Source of the DNA: Paramecium tetraurelia
Lineage: Eukaryota > Ciliophora > Oligohymenophorea > Peniculida > Parameciidae
NCBI RefSeq assembly: GCF_000165425.1
Contig: NW_001798995.1
Coordinates: forward strand, 163,108 to 227,107
Direction: 5' to 3'
DNA length: 64,000 nt
Made by a program: the position numbers and the translations under genes. This document shows positions 40,601 through 52,728 of this stretch, piece after piece. The stretch's first letter is position 1, and every line of letters starts with the position of its first letter. The notes below the pieces were generated by a model, which saw only the letters and a list, made by a program, of their open reading frames with translations, had not been told where the DNA came from and did not search any database.

Positions 40601-43039
40601 AAATTGATTCTTCAAAAACACACTACTTCCAGAACACTGTAATTTACCCTCTCCCATGATACCTATTCTATCACCTAGAAAGTCAGCCTCATCCATAAAA
40701 TGAGTTGTCAATACAATGATTCTATCCTCTTTGTAATTCTTAAGCATTTCCCAAATGTATCTTCTAGCACTCGTATCCATTCCTGAAGTAGGTTCATCCA
40801 AATAGATAAGTTTAGAATTACCAATAAATGCAATTGCAACTGATAATCTTCTCTTCTGTCCTCCTGATAGATTCTTACTTAGATAGTCAGTCTTTTCTAG
40901 TAAATCCACATCTTCAATCATTCTTCTAACAGCTGCAGGAATATCGTTTTGGATTCATTCCTTTTAAAAGTAGCAAACATTTCCAAATGTTCTTTGACTG
41001 TCAAATTATCAAATAAAATATCATGTTATGGACACACTCCCATGAATTATCTAATTTCTTCAATTTAAGTTTCAATATCATATCCAAATGCTGTTGCTTC
41101 TCCTGAAGTCATATCTAAGAGACCGGTCAGCATAGAAATGGTTGTGGTCTTACCTGCACCATTGTGTCCCAATAAGGCATAAATTTAGCCGACATACATT
41201 GTCAGACTCACATTACTCACTGCTTGTTTTCCACTTGGATAAATTTTAGAAAGATTAGAGATTTTAAGTACTTCTGACCTACTTTCCTAGTCTTTCAAAG
41301 CCTACTCGACTTCCTCATATCTTTCTTGATGGACTTGGGATGACTTCTTCCTCAGTTGTTTAGACTATCCACTATTGTTTGATCTATTAAAATAGGGAAT
41401 GCAAAATAACGGATGTAATTTCTTACCCCATTCATTTGGAAATACAAGATCCAAATAAATTGACAATATCAAGTAGAAGAATATGTTCAAGAGATGCATT
41501 ATCAAAGCAATATTAACTGCATAGTTGTCAACTTTGGTAGATATAGATGACATCGAAACACCTCTCCCTTGAGCTTCAAACAATACCATAACATCAAAAG
41601 CAAAGGACATTCCTGCATGAGAAGATATTGAGGCTCCCCAATAGGTTGATTCAGGAACTATCTACTCTCCACTGCCAACTAAACTGATCACCATGTACAT
41701 CAACAAGTACCAAACGATTGCTACGATCAATCCGAACAATGCTCTTGTAAAAAACACACTAGGATTACATTAATTTTTACCTTATGAACATAGATTAGAA
41801 TATCAAGACTATGCAAAATAGCCAATAATTCAAGAACAACACAAACCCATCAGTATGAGTAAATACAATGCCCGATAACAGTATTGTAGCAAGAATTGAT
41901 ATGATTGTATAGATTATGAGATACTGGATAATCCATGATAAATAGAATGAAGTGTTGTTCAACCCCATCATCTTCATACCTTCCCTTAGCTTTTTCTCCT
42001 TTTCATAGATCATCGCATAGGTCATTCTCAAATATATGATTATCAGAGGCAATATCAAATATACACCGAATTACCCTCTTAAAAACTCTGCAAAATCATC
42101 CTTAACTCCATCCTATTGATGCACTAATTGAATTAAACTAATAAATACCATAGGAGAATTTTGGAGTTATTGAAACTTAACTGTTAGTTTCGATCCTCAA
42201 AATAACGTTATCCACAAAAGTCTACACTGTTAGCATACCAGATTTCCAATAAGCATTCGCTTTGTCATAATCTTGATATTTAACTGGATCCACATCAATT
42301 TCATTTGTTGGAGGGATTTCATAATCAAATAATCCACTAGTATTGAATCTCAATTGATAGTCATAGATATTATTCCCGACTGTTTCATTAAACATCACAG
42401 CAAAACATACACTAGGAACTCCCCCTTTTCCATAATCTGAATCTGAAGTGTAAGTATCAAGATCATCATTGTTCTTAAAGATTAAAGTTTTGTAATCATA
42501 ATAGGCTAATTTCATTGTAACATATCTTTACTTTCAAAAATATACTTCAGTTCCTTTACAATCTTATGATCTTGGCTTGGCCCAAGCACCACATGTCCGT
42601 TCAACCAATAGCTATCCTCGTCATAATTATAGTTGTCTATGCAATTTCTAAGTTCAACTTAATTAATACTTCATTTTAGGCAATACTGATAATCTCGTTT
42701 CAGTATCCAAACTCTTAAGATTTTCAACGAGATTCAACCTTGGATTCCACTTATCTATGGCCATAATATTATTTTCTATTTATCTTTCATCGATAAAAGG
42801 AGATAACATCACTGGTACATTAGGATCTGATGATAGCCAGTCTAATTTAGGCTGTAAAAACCCAGTTTCATCAATATTTGTCTTATGTATAATGCGTCTA
42901 GAACTCAAATAATTTTTTACCTTATTCCTCCCAATGCTACTATTAGCAGTAATGGTAAAATAATTTCACAAGTAGAACAGAAAAAGTTCCTCTTCCAGAG
43001 GATCCAGTTCTTTTTCAGTAATGAAGATAGATGGCCCAT
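37610..43039 (-). CDS. ABCA-type full ABC transporter
   Basis: A lipid-type transporter with the ABCA layout TMD1-NBD1-TMD2-NBD2. It starts [18 protein letters not shown] with the first helix just after, followed by a large extracellular loop (about 42200-42900) and five more helices. NBD1 has a [12 protein letters not shown] Walker A, signature [14 protein letters not shown] and Walker [16 protein letters not shown]2 has [14 protein letters not shown], signature [14 protein letters not shown] and Walker [13 protein letters not shown], plus [10 protein letters not shown]. The signature Gln is Asn in NBD2 (LSGGN). The ABCA regulatory tail ends [15 protein letters not shown]. Several short introns are needed. 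Both Walker B glutamates are present, so both sites could hydrolyse ATP. Typical substrates in the family are phospholipids and sterols. Confidence 0.9.
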
Positions 43040-43643
43040 CTAATATTATTTTATTTAATTTGATAACTAGGATTTTTCCCAAGTTCTTAAATTACAAATT
43101 CTATAAATAGATATAGAATATTTAATTCAATCAACACATCGTATTATTAAGATTTTTAGAAATTCTAAAATTCTAATTCTTTGTTCTTACATTCTCAAAT
43201 TACTTACCAAATACACTCCTCTGTATTTGCTGCTGATAATTAGGCTAATCTCAAGTCATTATTCTCATATGTAAAAATAAATTGAAAATCAATCAATAAG
43301 AAAGCAAAGAATTATAAAGAAACACAAGACAGGAATAAAATGAGATTCATAAATATTTACATCAACAATTATAGTAACTCTTACGATTTGAAACAAAAAG
43401 AATAGCAATAATTTTTATTTACTTTTTTTTAATTTTGACAAGCATCACATGAAAATTTAATATATAAGCAATCGTGAATGAAATGAAACTCATCTTTTTG
43501 CATTTCATGTAATATAAGATGAGTGTAATTAGAATTCTACTGAATTTGGTTTTATCAATATTTTTTGAAGAAAACTGAGGTGATTTATATAACTGTCATA
43601 CATAATAATTATATCTCAAAATATTATCAAGTTATAAAACAAT
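43040..43643. other. intergenic region
   Basis: About 600 bases upstream of the ABCA gene. A few frames of 20-40 codons occur but none has coding character. It should contain the ABCA promoter. Confidence 0.45.
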
Positions 43644-44256
43644 TCATTTATGAATTTTGTTGTCCTAAAGTTTTTTGGTTGATTAATTTATAAAGCTTTT
43701 ATGATTACTTAACATACTTTTTGGTATGTTAGAGAAAATTTAGTTGTTGCCAGGTGCTGTTGTTTATTATTAGGTTGTCTTTAGGTAGACTCTTTATTAT
43801 TAAATTTCTTATAAAATTAATGTGTTTTCGGTGCTTATTGTTTCTTCTTTTGGTGATTTTGTTTCTGTATTTATATGGTATTTAGAGACTTCTTTCACAA
43901 AATAAACATTGATTTTATCGTTGTTTATTACCACCTTGGGTGATATTGACTTGTAAGTATCCCCTTATTTGAGATTTTATTAACCATCAATTTCTTTGAC
44001 CGATTTTCTTTAAACTCCTGATTACTTTATTTTTAAATGTTCATCACCTATATAGAACAAGAGATATACTTTTTTAGTTGGTTAATGTCTTAGAACTTTG
44101 ACAAGTTTACAAAATAGCCTTCGGTTTAGCCACTTATTTTTTTTATATTAAAATAGAGTCCTTTTTTCCACCACTTAGGTCTTTTAACTGAATTGAGGTT
44201 TTTCTATTATTTGTTCCAATCCTGGCTGTGTTGTAACAGTTTTGTAGAGTATTCAT
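43644..44256 (-). CDS. hypothetical Lys/Thr/Asn-rich protein, 196 aa
   Basis: ATG 44254-44256 (MNTLQNCYNTARIGTNN), a 22-nt intron, and TGA 43644-43646 give exactly 197 codons. The chain is basic and polar throughout, for example VQRKSVKEIDGQQN and KYHINTETKSPKEET, with no hydrophobic segment. It is probably a disordered cytoplasmic or nuclear protein. No family recognised. Confidence 0.6.
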
Positions 44257-44493
44257 TTGTTTTTTCTCGCAACAAAACAAGTTTAATACTTATTCGCTTT
44301 TCATATGATTTATAAACAATATTTAATATCAAAATAATACCTTATACTTATATTTATGAAATTTACAAATTTAAATTATTACTCTATCACTAATAGAATA
44401 GATATAATTTTTATGAATTAAAATGATATTTTAATCAGAATCCGTAAGTGGTTAATATTACTTTAGAATCACAAATGATGACCACAAATAATA

Positions 44494-44991
44494 ATGACTA
44501 TTTTTATATTATTAAATGAACCAATTCCACAAGTAGCTAAATTAGAAGTCTCAATTAGGATGAATAGAATTTAATAGGAACCTATTATCTAAATTTAGGC
44601 TACAAACAAGCATACAATTCAACATTTTAATCTTTTCTTGTTAATTTTTCTAGAGTTAATTAAATTATTTGACCAGATGTTTGAAAATCTTCCTTTTGGA
44701 CTTGTAGACAATCAATTTATATTAAAAGATAAAATATAATGGATAGGTTTTTATGAAATCTATTATATTTTAGGAAAATAAACTGTATATTACTTTTCTA
44801 GTTTAAATTATGCAACATTGAGTCATTTAATTCTTAAGATAAATTTTATAAACTGCAATTTCATATACTTGGATACCATACACTATAAATATTTTTATAA
44901 TAGATTTGAATTGACGCAACAGTCTATAATGAAACCTGATTTTTCGAGATTCAAAACATATTTATATTTAATTATCAAAACTATTTATTGA
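44494..44991 (+). CDS. possible protein, 165 aa
   Basis: An uninterrupted frame from ATG 44494 (MTIFILLNEPIPQVAK) to TGA 44989-44991. It is hydrophobic in the middle (FNLFLLIFLELIKLF) and aromatic later. With only TGA as stop, frames of this length arise by chance now and then in AT-rich DNA, and I see no family, so this is a weak call. Confidence 0.35.
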
Positions 44992-45457
44992 TTTATTTCC
45001 AATTAGCGAAAATAAATAAATATTAATATTTATCATTCTAAAATCCAAATATTTATTAAGGGTTATGATCTAAAAATAAAATTTGAGATTAAACTAGTAA
45101 TAAAATTAAATGATTATTGATAAAAGAAAGCATAAGAAATGATGGATACTCTAAAGAGATTATAATACTATAGGAATGGTTAGTTAGGAATTATATAATT
45201 ATTATTTACAATGATTAGAGATTGTATTATATTATTTTAAATAGAGTTCTAGAATTAATATAAATACAAATCAAATGTATTTAGATTTTTATTAATCAAT
45301 AATCATTATTCGCTTTCTTTTTTTATTTCATTTTTCCTCACATCATTTTAAGGTTATTATGCAGAACCATTTTAAAACATTTGCATATTTCCCTATTATT
45401 GTTTTAATTATGAAAACATCTAGAAATTAAATGCATTCTTATTAGCACTCATATTCA
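44992..45457. other. intergenic region
   Basis: About 465 bases between the weak plus-strand frame and the heat-shock-factor stop. AT-rich with no feature seen. Confidence 0.45.
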
Positions 45458-46357
45458 TCAAAAATTGAAGAGAATTTGCTGACAAATTATTTTACTATTG
45501 AGAAAAGAATTATTATTATTATTGGCTAGGCTGCTCTTGTTTTATTTGTATGACACTAGCCTTTTTTTATTCTCCTGCTATTTATGGTTAATTATTATCC
45601 CTATTCCCTACAATAATTAATTTGAATTACTTAATTCTTCTTCTTATTCTTATTACAATCTTTGAACAATTTCAGTTAAAATATTCGAGTAATTAGCGAA
45701 TCTCTATTAATTTTTAGATTGCATATTTGATAGTTCTTATGTTAATTGTTGACTTTCCTAGAATAGTGTTTCATTTTGTTGCATAATTTATTAGAGTGCT
45801 ATTTATAGTTATTTTTAACTGTCAGCTATAGCTTAAATTTCATTTTTTAGTTCCTTTTATGCTTTCTTAAATTGCTCAATTTCATCAACAATTTATGGAA
45901 TTTCCTAAGATTCTTAATAAATATTTAACATCTTTATCGTCATTTTCTTCCTAATTTCGTCTTTTGATATTATTCAATAAGGCTCTTCCATCTCTTCGAA
46001 ACCATTTATGCTCAAATTTTTAATTAATCTCGTCTGCTTTACTTTTTTTAAAATTATACATGTTGAGTTATCTAAAATTTAGAATCAAAATTTACCTTAA
46101 AAAGCTTGGATAATTCTTATGTTTGAAATATTTTGGCAATATTTTATCAGCAAGCAATTGTTAATTTCTTACAATGAATGCGTTTCCCTCAGTATTCCAT
46201 CCAATAATTTCTTTTAGATCTTCATTCTATTGTGTTTATTAGATAATACTTCCATAATGTCAAACAGTCTTACTAAAAATGAAGGCACACTTCCTTTTTA
46301 TCTTTATTCTGAGCTTTAACTTTAAGAATCTTAGAAATTATCACTACTATCTTGCAT
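45458..46357 (-). CDS. HSF: heat shock transcription factor
   Basis: A winged-helix activator that binds nGAAn repeats. ATG 46355-46357, three introns (23, 24 and 25 nt) and TGA 45458-45460 leave exactly 276 codons. The HSF DNA-binding domain is complete: VPSFLVRLFDIME, IIGWNTEGNAFIVRN, LLADKILPKYFKHKNYPSF, recognition helix SFLRQLNMYNFKK, then FEHKWFRRDGRALLNNIKRR. A short coiled-coil oligomerisation region follows (IEQFKKAQKELKNEIQAIAD). The Asn/Gln-rich tail has no clear activation domain. At 275 residues it is shorter than metazoan HSF1. The intron directly after SFLR splits the recognition helix. Confidence 0.93.
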
Positions 46358-46863
46358 ATTATTTAAAAATATTATTGTTTTGATTTTTATTAAAAATTAA
46401 TATATGTATTCATATCAAAAATCTTAACAATACTGATGAATATTACAGTATCTTTTGCCAAAAGCAGATGACATTAATTTCCTCCATTTAGGATTTTACA
46501 GCATAAGCCTTAACTAAATTAATTAGGTTCTTTATTGAAACATAAATAAGTTCAAATATATATACAAAATCATGTTTAAATATGAATTAAATACGTCAGG
46601 TGTTCAAAAATCTTCCAATAATAAAATAAATTAATTGGAATATCAATATATTTATTAATTTTATCTCATTTTCTTAAATAAAAAAGAAACATAATCTTGA
46701 TCATAAATAATTTTAATGTGTATTAATATTATGGAATTAATAAAGTATTCTTTATTGATTACAAAATGTTGTTAATTTTTATATTGACCTAATTAAATCT
46801 CTCATAAAAGACTTATTAAGGATTTGATAGTAACTGATAGAAATTGTATATAATAATTATTTA
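46358..46863. other. intergenic region, divergent promoters
   Basis: About 500 bases between the start of the HSF gene and the start of the plus-strand gene at 46864, so it should carry both promoters. I looked for arrays of GAA/TTC and saw no convincing heat-shock element. Confidence 0.45.
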
Positions 46864-48212
46864 ATGAATTTGAGAAAATTTTCCCAGTTGTCATATTTTT
46901 AAGCGAAAAGTTAAAAGCAATAGAATCAGCAAACCAAGGCTGTATAATAGAAAAACATGAAGCCTATCTATGAATTTGAGAAGAAAAATTTGAAAGAGTA
47001 GTTTGAATAAAATCAAAGCAATCAATAAACGTTGATTAACCAAGAGACAAATGAGATTACAGTTTCTGATTTCGAAGCATCTACTCATGTGGAAAAAAAA
47101 TGTAAAATTTACATAATTAAAGTAATTAGCAATCCAAGGGCGAAAAGAAAACATTTTTCACCAATCTTCAGAACAAACAACATTACAGTTGATCAAAATT
47201 CAACTAGATTCTAATTATCTTTATCTAGAGAAAAATTGTTAAGCCATGATGCTATCAGTTTATGGGATTCAAATCAAAGAGGAAATAAATAATCATCTCA
47301 TAGTGTTTAGATAGAAGATAAATAAACATTCATCAGCAAAGGTTCAAAGAAAAAGTTAGAGAAAGGTATCAAAATATAGTAAGAATTGGATGAATTCCTC
47401 AAGTTTAGGCATTAGAATATATAAACTTAATTTGATTGTACCAAACTAAAAAAATTTGAAAAAAGAAAACTGAAAACCAAAATTAGTATTGAGTATCAAA
47501 TTGATTCAAGAATTGATAAATAAAATAATGAAAAAGAATGCTAATTTAATGGTTTGAATAATCAAAACTAAGATTTATATACTAAATTAAATAATTCATA
47601 AGAATAGAAAGAAAAATCAAAAAATAGTAGTTCTATCAAAAGTAACCCTTTGATTCCAATTCACATTCGATACTAATATGAAAAAGAATATAAGGATGCT
47701 AAATAAAAATCAAACGAAAAGTTAAATGAATAATAATAATATCTTTAAAGTAATAATAGTTATTAAATTTAGGAAAAAAAGTAAGTAAGGATTAAATAGA
47801 GGAGTTCTTTAAAGAATAATAGAAATTTATGTAAAAGAGAGCTGACTTTTTTGAAAAAGAATTTGAGAAGAAACTTTGGGAAGCATCCTAACATGAAAGT
47901 GAGTTTCTTTATAAACCAGTGCTTAATGAATAATCAAGTCGAGTATATTTACTAACTATACATTTAGATTTTGGATAAGAAATTAAAAGGAAAAAAATTT
48001 GATTAGAGAATAGAACAATTCTAATAGAATAGATAAAATAAAATAGAGGAATAGATATAAAACATGAAACCATCTTTCACTCCAAAAATAAGCAAAATGT
48101 CAAGAAAAGTAATCATTCAATAGTAATAAAGCTCATGGAAAACCCAAAATAAAAAAATGATAATGGAGTTTAGTCATATAATTATAAAGCTAAGACTCAA
48201 GAAGGATAGTGA
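46864..48212 (+). CDS. hypothetical basic protein, 426 aa
   Basis: ATG 46864 (MNLRKFSQLSYF), introns of 20, 25 and 23 nt in the 3' third, and TGA 48210-48212 give exactly 427 codons. It is Lys/Asn/Gln-rich throughout, with a helical Glu/Lys stretch (FFEKEFEKKLWEA) and many short charged motifs. No hydrophobic segment or named domain is seen. It is probably a cytoskeletal or nuclear structural protein, but nothing in the sequence settles this. It converges on the kinase gene with 47 bases between stops. Confidence 0.65.
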
Positions 48213-48259
48213 CTTAATTTAAATGATATTAATTATATATATCTTTGTTAATCATTAAT

Positions 48260-49123
48260 TCAAAATACTTTTACTGATGGTATTAAGATGTCTTTATGAA
48301 ATACAGGATCATTGATTACTTGATCAATGCTCCATCTATTTTAAACATTCTTTTCTAAACATCCATTTATTACTCTCATTACGTTCTCGTTAATTTTTTT
48401 ATCTTAATTAGTTTTTACTTTTTAACACTATATTTATCTATATAGATCTTTATCATTTTATCCTTTAAAAGGATACTCTCCTGTTATCATTCTAGATAAA
48501 AGTATACCTAAAGACCAAATATCTGAACTAGCAGGGTGATGAGGAACCTTATTAAATAAATTGTAACATTACCTTTGCTATTATTTCGGGAGACATATAA
48601 TGAGGCGTCCCACAAAATACGTTAGTTTTTTAATTTAGAGGCATGCAAATGGCAAAACCAAAATCTATCAGTTTTACAACATTAGTTTTCATCATTAAAA
48701 CATTATCTAATTTGATATCTCTATGACATATGTTTAGATCATGCAAATATTTGATAGCCATGGCAATTTGATAGAACAAACTTAAACATTCTTTTTCTGG
48801 CAAGATTCTATTTGGCTTAGACTTTATGTACGAAGCCAAAGATTATGAGGAAATATATTCCATGACTAAATTGATCTTATATTATAATAAAGTACTGATT
48901 TTTTATCTTCTATTGCCCAATACAATTTGATAATGTTTTGATGTTCAATCCTTTTCAAGATGGATATTTCTCTTTTTACATTGTTCATTTTCTGAGAATC
49001 ATTCAATTTTATTTTTTCATAAATTTTAATAGCATATTTCTCTTTCGAATTTTTATCAATACCTAATCTAACCATTGCAAATGATCCTGATCCCAGTATT
49101 GTTTCCAACTTGAAATTTCCCAT
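48260..49123 (-). CDS. SNF1/CAMK-like Ser/Thr protein kinase
   Basis: ATG 49121-49123 (MGNFKLETILGSGSF), introns of 20 and 25 nt, TGA 48260-48262: exactly 273 codons. All catalytic residues are present: glycine loop GSGSFAMVRLG, Lys in YAIKIY, HRDIKLDN, DFGFA, GTPHYMSPE, DIWSLGILL and a final Arg in NRWSIDQV. The overall sequence, with HPASSDIWSLG, fits the CAMK-like group near AMPK/SNF1 and MARK kinases. The protein is just the kinase domain with no regulatory tail. Gly-2 after the Met leaves N-myristoylation possible. Confidence 0.88.
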
Positions 49124-49149
49124 AATCAATTCTTGATTGCATAATTAGT

Positions 49150-49642
49150 TCAATGCTAAAGCACTTTTTGGTGGTTTTTATGGTAAAGGACATTTATCAA
49201 TTATTTATTGTTAAGATTCTATTTTCTATTTGTCTTTCGCATCTTCGAATCGCTTAATTCTTGTACCAACTCCCGATAATGCCGAGAAAGGTCTTGGCTA
49301 TTGAATTTTTTTGTTTATTGAGGTACTCCACTGTCTATCTTACTATTAAATTCTAGTATTTTAAGTAGTATTTAAGGATAAAGGTTACTCTTTCGATGAT
49401 TTCCATTAAGAACATTCTATCTATTATATGAAGTATACTATTGATTTAGTTCTCAATATTTTTGAGAATTACATCAGCTTGCAATTTGATACTATTTAAA
49501 TCATAAATATTAATCGCATCGGTTTTAAGTTCTAATGTTATATCAAATTAACGTTACATTTATTCTTTTCAATATTAGCTAAAAATGATTGAGTAACAGA
49601 GTCATTAGATTCTGATTTGTTAAGTTTTATTTATTTTAACAT
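49150..49642 (-). CDS. hypothetical protein, 146 aa
   Basis: ATG 49640-49642 (MLKQIKLNKSESNDSV), two 26-nt introns and TGA 49150-49152 leave 147 codons. The middle is a helical, coiled-coil-like run (LNSIKLQADVILKNIEN, INSILHIID). The C-terminal third is basic and polar. No family recognised. The second intron begins GTTCTT and ends GAG, unlike the GTA...TAG type common here, so that junction is uncertain. It shares its short spacer with the kinase gene. Confidence 0.5.
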
Positions 49643-49759
49643 TCTTTGTTTTTTTGAAAAATTAATAATGATAACGATAATTAATTAATAAAACAATAAA
49701 ATTTTGTCTAATTAGTATAAATATATAAAATAAAAAAGCCATTTAATCCATTATTTAAT

Positions 49760-50413
49760 TCATTCCTACAAACTATCTGATCTGGATGAAAATATTCTAT
49801 CAACTAATTTGATTTAAGCTTTTTGATTAACAAAGGATTTTGATGAATACTTTCTAGGAACTGAAATTAATTATTTAGTAAATATGCCATAGGGATCTGT
49901 TACCTTAATGGTTCTCTTTTTCTCTTGACTTGACATTTTATAGTTTTTAGAATTGTTTTCTATTTGACTTGTATCTTAACTATTGTATTAAAAAATATTG
50001 GATTTTTTGACAGGTTTGCAGGATTCATACTGTTATTGAATAAAAGAATTTGGAGATTGCTTGATATTCTAATCAAGATAATTGAAAATATTATAACAAA
50101 CATCCGAGACATCTTGAGCACTTTATTATGTACTTTGCTTTGTACTTTATTTGGTGCTTTGTTAATTACCTAAATTTTCTTTATTAGAATCCTTGATTGA
50201 ATGCATCGTAGATTTTCTTGAAACAGGATTTTTTTGTAATAATTTAGTTTTCAACAACATATTTTTGATTGCTGCCAGATTTTATTAAGGTAAAGAATTC
50301 TCTCTTCTCCTTCTGAGCATTTATTACTTAGTTTTTGTGACTTCAGGATTAAAGAATTAGGCTGTCTTTTAAAAGGGATCCTCTTTTCCAAAACTCTATT
50401 CAAAAAAATTCAT
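49760..50413 (-). CDS. low-complexity hypothetical protein, 217 aa
   Basis: An intronless frame of 218 codons from ATG 50411-50413 (MNFFEQSFGKEDPF) to TGA 49760-49762. Polar and basic, rich in Ser, Lys, Gln and Asn, with a short internal repeat (STKQSTKQSTQQSAQ). The C-terminus holds a more ordered piece (TDPYGIFTKQLISVPRK). Probably disordered overall. No family recognised. Confidence 0.62.
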
Positions 50414-50508
50414 TTTCAAATTTAATATTAGTTTATTATTAACAAATAAAAAATTATATTAAAAAGAATTTTTATAATTATAATATAAATCCCCTATTTT
50501 TGACATAA

Positions 50509-51174
50509 TCAAACAACGAAATATTTTGAAAATAATGATTTGCTTTTGAGTGTTCCCTCTTATTTACTCTTCTCTATTGAATAGTCATTATATAGTAAAA
50601 CTTTTTCAGTTATTGTTACCTAATCAATTAGATCCTAATCTTTAAATCTGCTCATTATCATCAATCTTAGTTGTTTCTTCAAATGCCAGTTGCCTTTTTC
50701 ATAAAAAATCCACAAATTATGATTTAATCTTGGTTTTTGCATCAAATTTATAAGATATGGGTAAATCTCTTTGCATTTTATAACCTCATCATTTTAATGT
50801 CAATCTTATTTGAGACTTTATCTCCATAATCTTTCTCTACCTCCTATTTTATTTTAGGAAATGCTTCTTTGTTTAATTCATCAATTAACCTTCTATTGAA
50901 TAGGCTAATAATTGCCTTCCAATTGCTTGCGATATTCCTTCAAATGCAAAACGGTCTCAACAAAATTGTCTTGTGAAGCAATCTCCGCATTTAACTAGAA
51001 ATAAAGCTCATCAATCACTAAAATGAATTCTGTAGGCTGCACCTTGACATCGCCAATTTTTGAAATGGAAGTTAGACAAAAAAGAATACCAAAATTTCCT
51101 GGATTAAAGGGCCTTGTGGATTATGTTTTAAATGAAGGGCTTCTTCTTCCTATTTATAAGATACTATCCTTCAT
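50509..51174 (-). CDS. hypothetical protein, about 200 aa
   Basis: ATG 51172-51174 opens MKDSILQIGRRSPSFK, then a well-ordered looking segment (IGDVKVQPTEFILVIDEL, IASQDNFVETVLHLKEY). Further pieces are AFPKIKQEVEKDYGDKV and YEKGNWHLKKQLRLMIM, to TGA 50509-50511. At least two introns are needed in the middle and I could not fix every junction. No family recognised. The segment from IGDVKV to VLHLKE looks conserved enough that a profile search should identify it. Confidence 0.55.
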
Positions 51175-51310
51175 ATTTCACAGAAAAGTAATGTTTTCTG
51201 ATACCCACTCATCATGCTGACGCTTTGTTGTGTTGCATTCCTTTTTAATTATAATACTTTAACATAATTTATAATTCATTAATATTATTATTATTATTTT
51301 TTATATATAC

Positions 51311-52573
51311 ATGGAAACAGTTTCTTAACAAATAAAACAATTGAATCAGAAAAATCAAGAACTCTCAGTGTTAGAAAACAGAATAGTCTAATTGAAATAA
51401 TAATTGAATTTGCAATAAGCAAACAATAATATCTTGAAAACTAAAGTAGATAAGATAGTTCACTCCAAAAAACAAAAGTTTTATGATCAAATGAAGGTAA
51501 CTTCATTACTAACAGAATTTAGTTGAACCAAATACTCCAGGATAATGCTGTAAATAATGACTAAGCTTAATATATGATTCAAAGAAATAAAGTGTTATTG
51601 AATGAAGAACTAAGACAAACTAAATAGGATATGTTGGAAGAAAAGTATCTTCAAACCTAATAGATGAAATAAAAATTGGATTTAGACATGCTTATTAACT
51701 AAAAAAAAAGAGATCAATAGCTATTAGAGAAGTAGTAATAATATGCAAAAGTACTCAAATCATTTTATTTGATTAGATTTCAGAGTGGGAATTTAATCTT
51801 AAACTTGATTTAAAATAAAGACAGATAGATAAAATTGACAGAATCAGATCAGAAGAAAAGGAGTTCAAAGAACAATTAGCAAAAAGAATATTAGAATAAC
51901 ATCAGCTATGTGAATAATTGACCAATCAAGAATAACGATTGTTAAGGTATCTTTTATTTGCAACTTATGAAGCAAATTAAAACATTCGCAATAGTTCGGA
52001 ACCTCACTTAAAAATGATCTAACAACTGCAATGCATTTAAGTATAAAGGAGTATAAAAATAATATGTCTGTGTCAATGCCCACTCATGTTAAATCTTACA
52101 GTTCTTCCAAATTACCAAAGGAACAATAACGTAGTCCTTATGCCCAATTGCCTACTATGCTCATGATGAAAATAAATGGATAAATCAATAAGAGCTAAAA
52201 TGAAAACTCTTTTTTTCGTGAAAATATTATGAAAGGGTATCAATTTTCTTTGCCTTCTCTTTGTAAGCCTTCCTTTACAGAATAGTAACAACAAGTCGAA
52301 CGGCTTTATTAATCCAAAACAGTGAAGAATAGTAAGTCAGATTTGCAGTAGATACTGAATTATTGTGATTCTACAGGTAAAATAGAACAGAAATAAAAAC
52401 ATCGTATGAATTAAAGCGAAATATTGAAAAACTAGGCGAGTACTTATTCGATAAAGGAAAATAAATAGAACTAACAAGAGTAAGAGTAAAGTAAATAGTA
52501 ATAATCAGAAGAAATGAAAATTAATAAGGATGAAGAAATATCGAATCAGAATTAATAAGAAGAATAACAATGA
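51311..52573 (+). CDS. coiled-coil protein, 394 aa
   Basis: ATG 51311 (METVSQQIKQLNQKNQEL), three introns of 26 nt each, TGA 52571-52573: exactly 395 codons. Residues 1-200 are an almost continuous coiled coil of Gln, Glu, Lys and Leu. The C-terminal half is Ser/Asn/Gln-rich with long glutamine-rich patches written in TAA and TAG. No enzymatic motif is seen. It may be a cytoskeletal or ciliary component, a guess from structure only. Its 3' flank overlaps the region holding the SECIS element of the opposite-strand selenoprotein gene, whose stop is 155 bases away. Confidence 0.72.
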
Positions 52574-52627
52574 TGATATGTATTTATTAAAATTTTAATA
52601 AAATTTTATAACAGATTTTAAATCATT

Positions 52628-52695
52628 AAAAGATCCTATATTTAAATCAGAGTCCAACTATAATATTTAAGAAGGATTCTTCATTTTAGGTCTTG
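52628..52695 (-). promoter_or_regulatory. SECIS element of the selenoprotein W gene
   Basis: Read on the minus strand, 34 bases past the stop codon, the RNA can fold as a eukaryotic SECIS. Helix I is AAGACCUA with UAGGAUCUU (one bulged A). The non-canonical core is UGA in AAAAUGA facing GAU in UGAUU, giving U.U, G.A and A.G pairs. Helix II is AGAAUCC with GGACUCU (one A.C mismatch), topped by a loop that contains AAA. Order, spacing and the two key motifs are those needed to recode UGA as selenocysteine. The fold was drawn by eye. Confidence 0.8.
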
Positions 52696-52728
52696 AGATG
52701 ATCTAAAACGACATGGTTATGTATTCTT

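Noticed and set aside
51023-51220. Plus-strand frame starting MNSVGCTLTS
   Set aside because: The minus strand here encodes the better supported protein MKDSILQIGRR...; the plus frame is its shadow.
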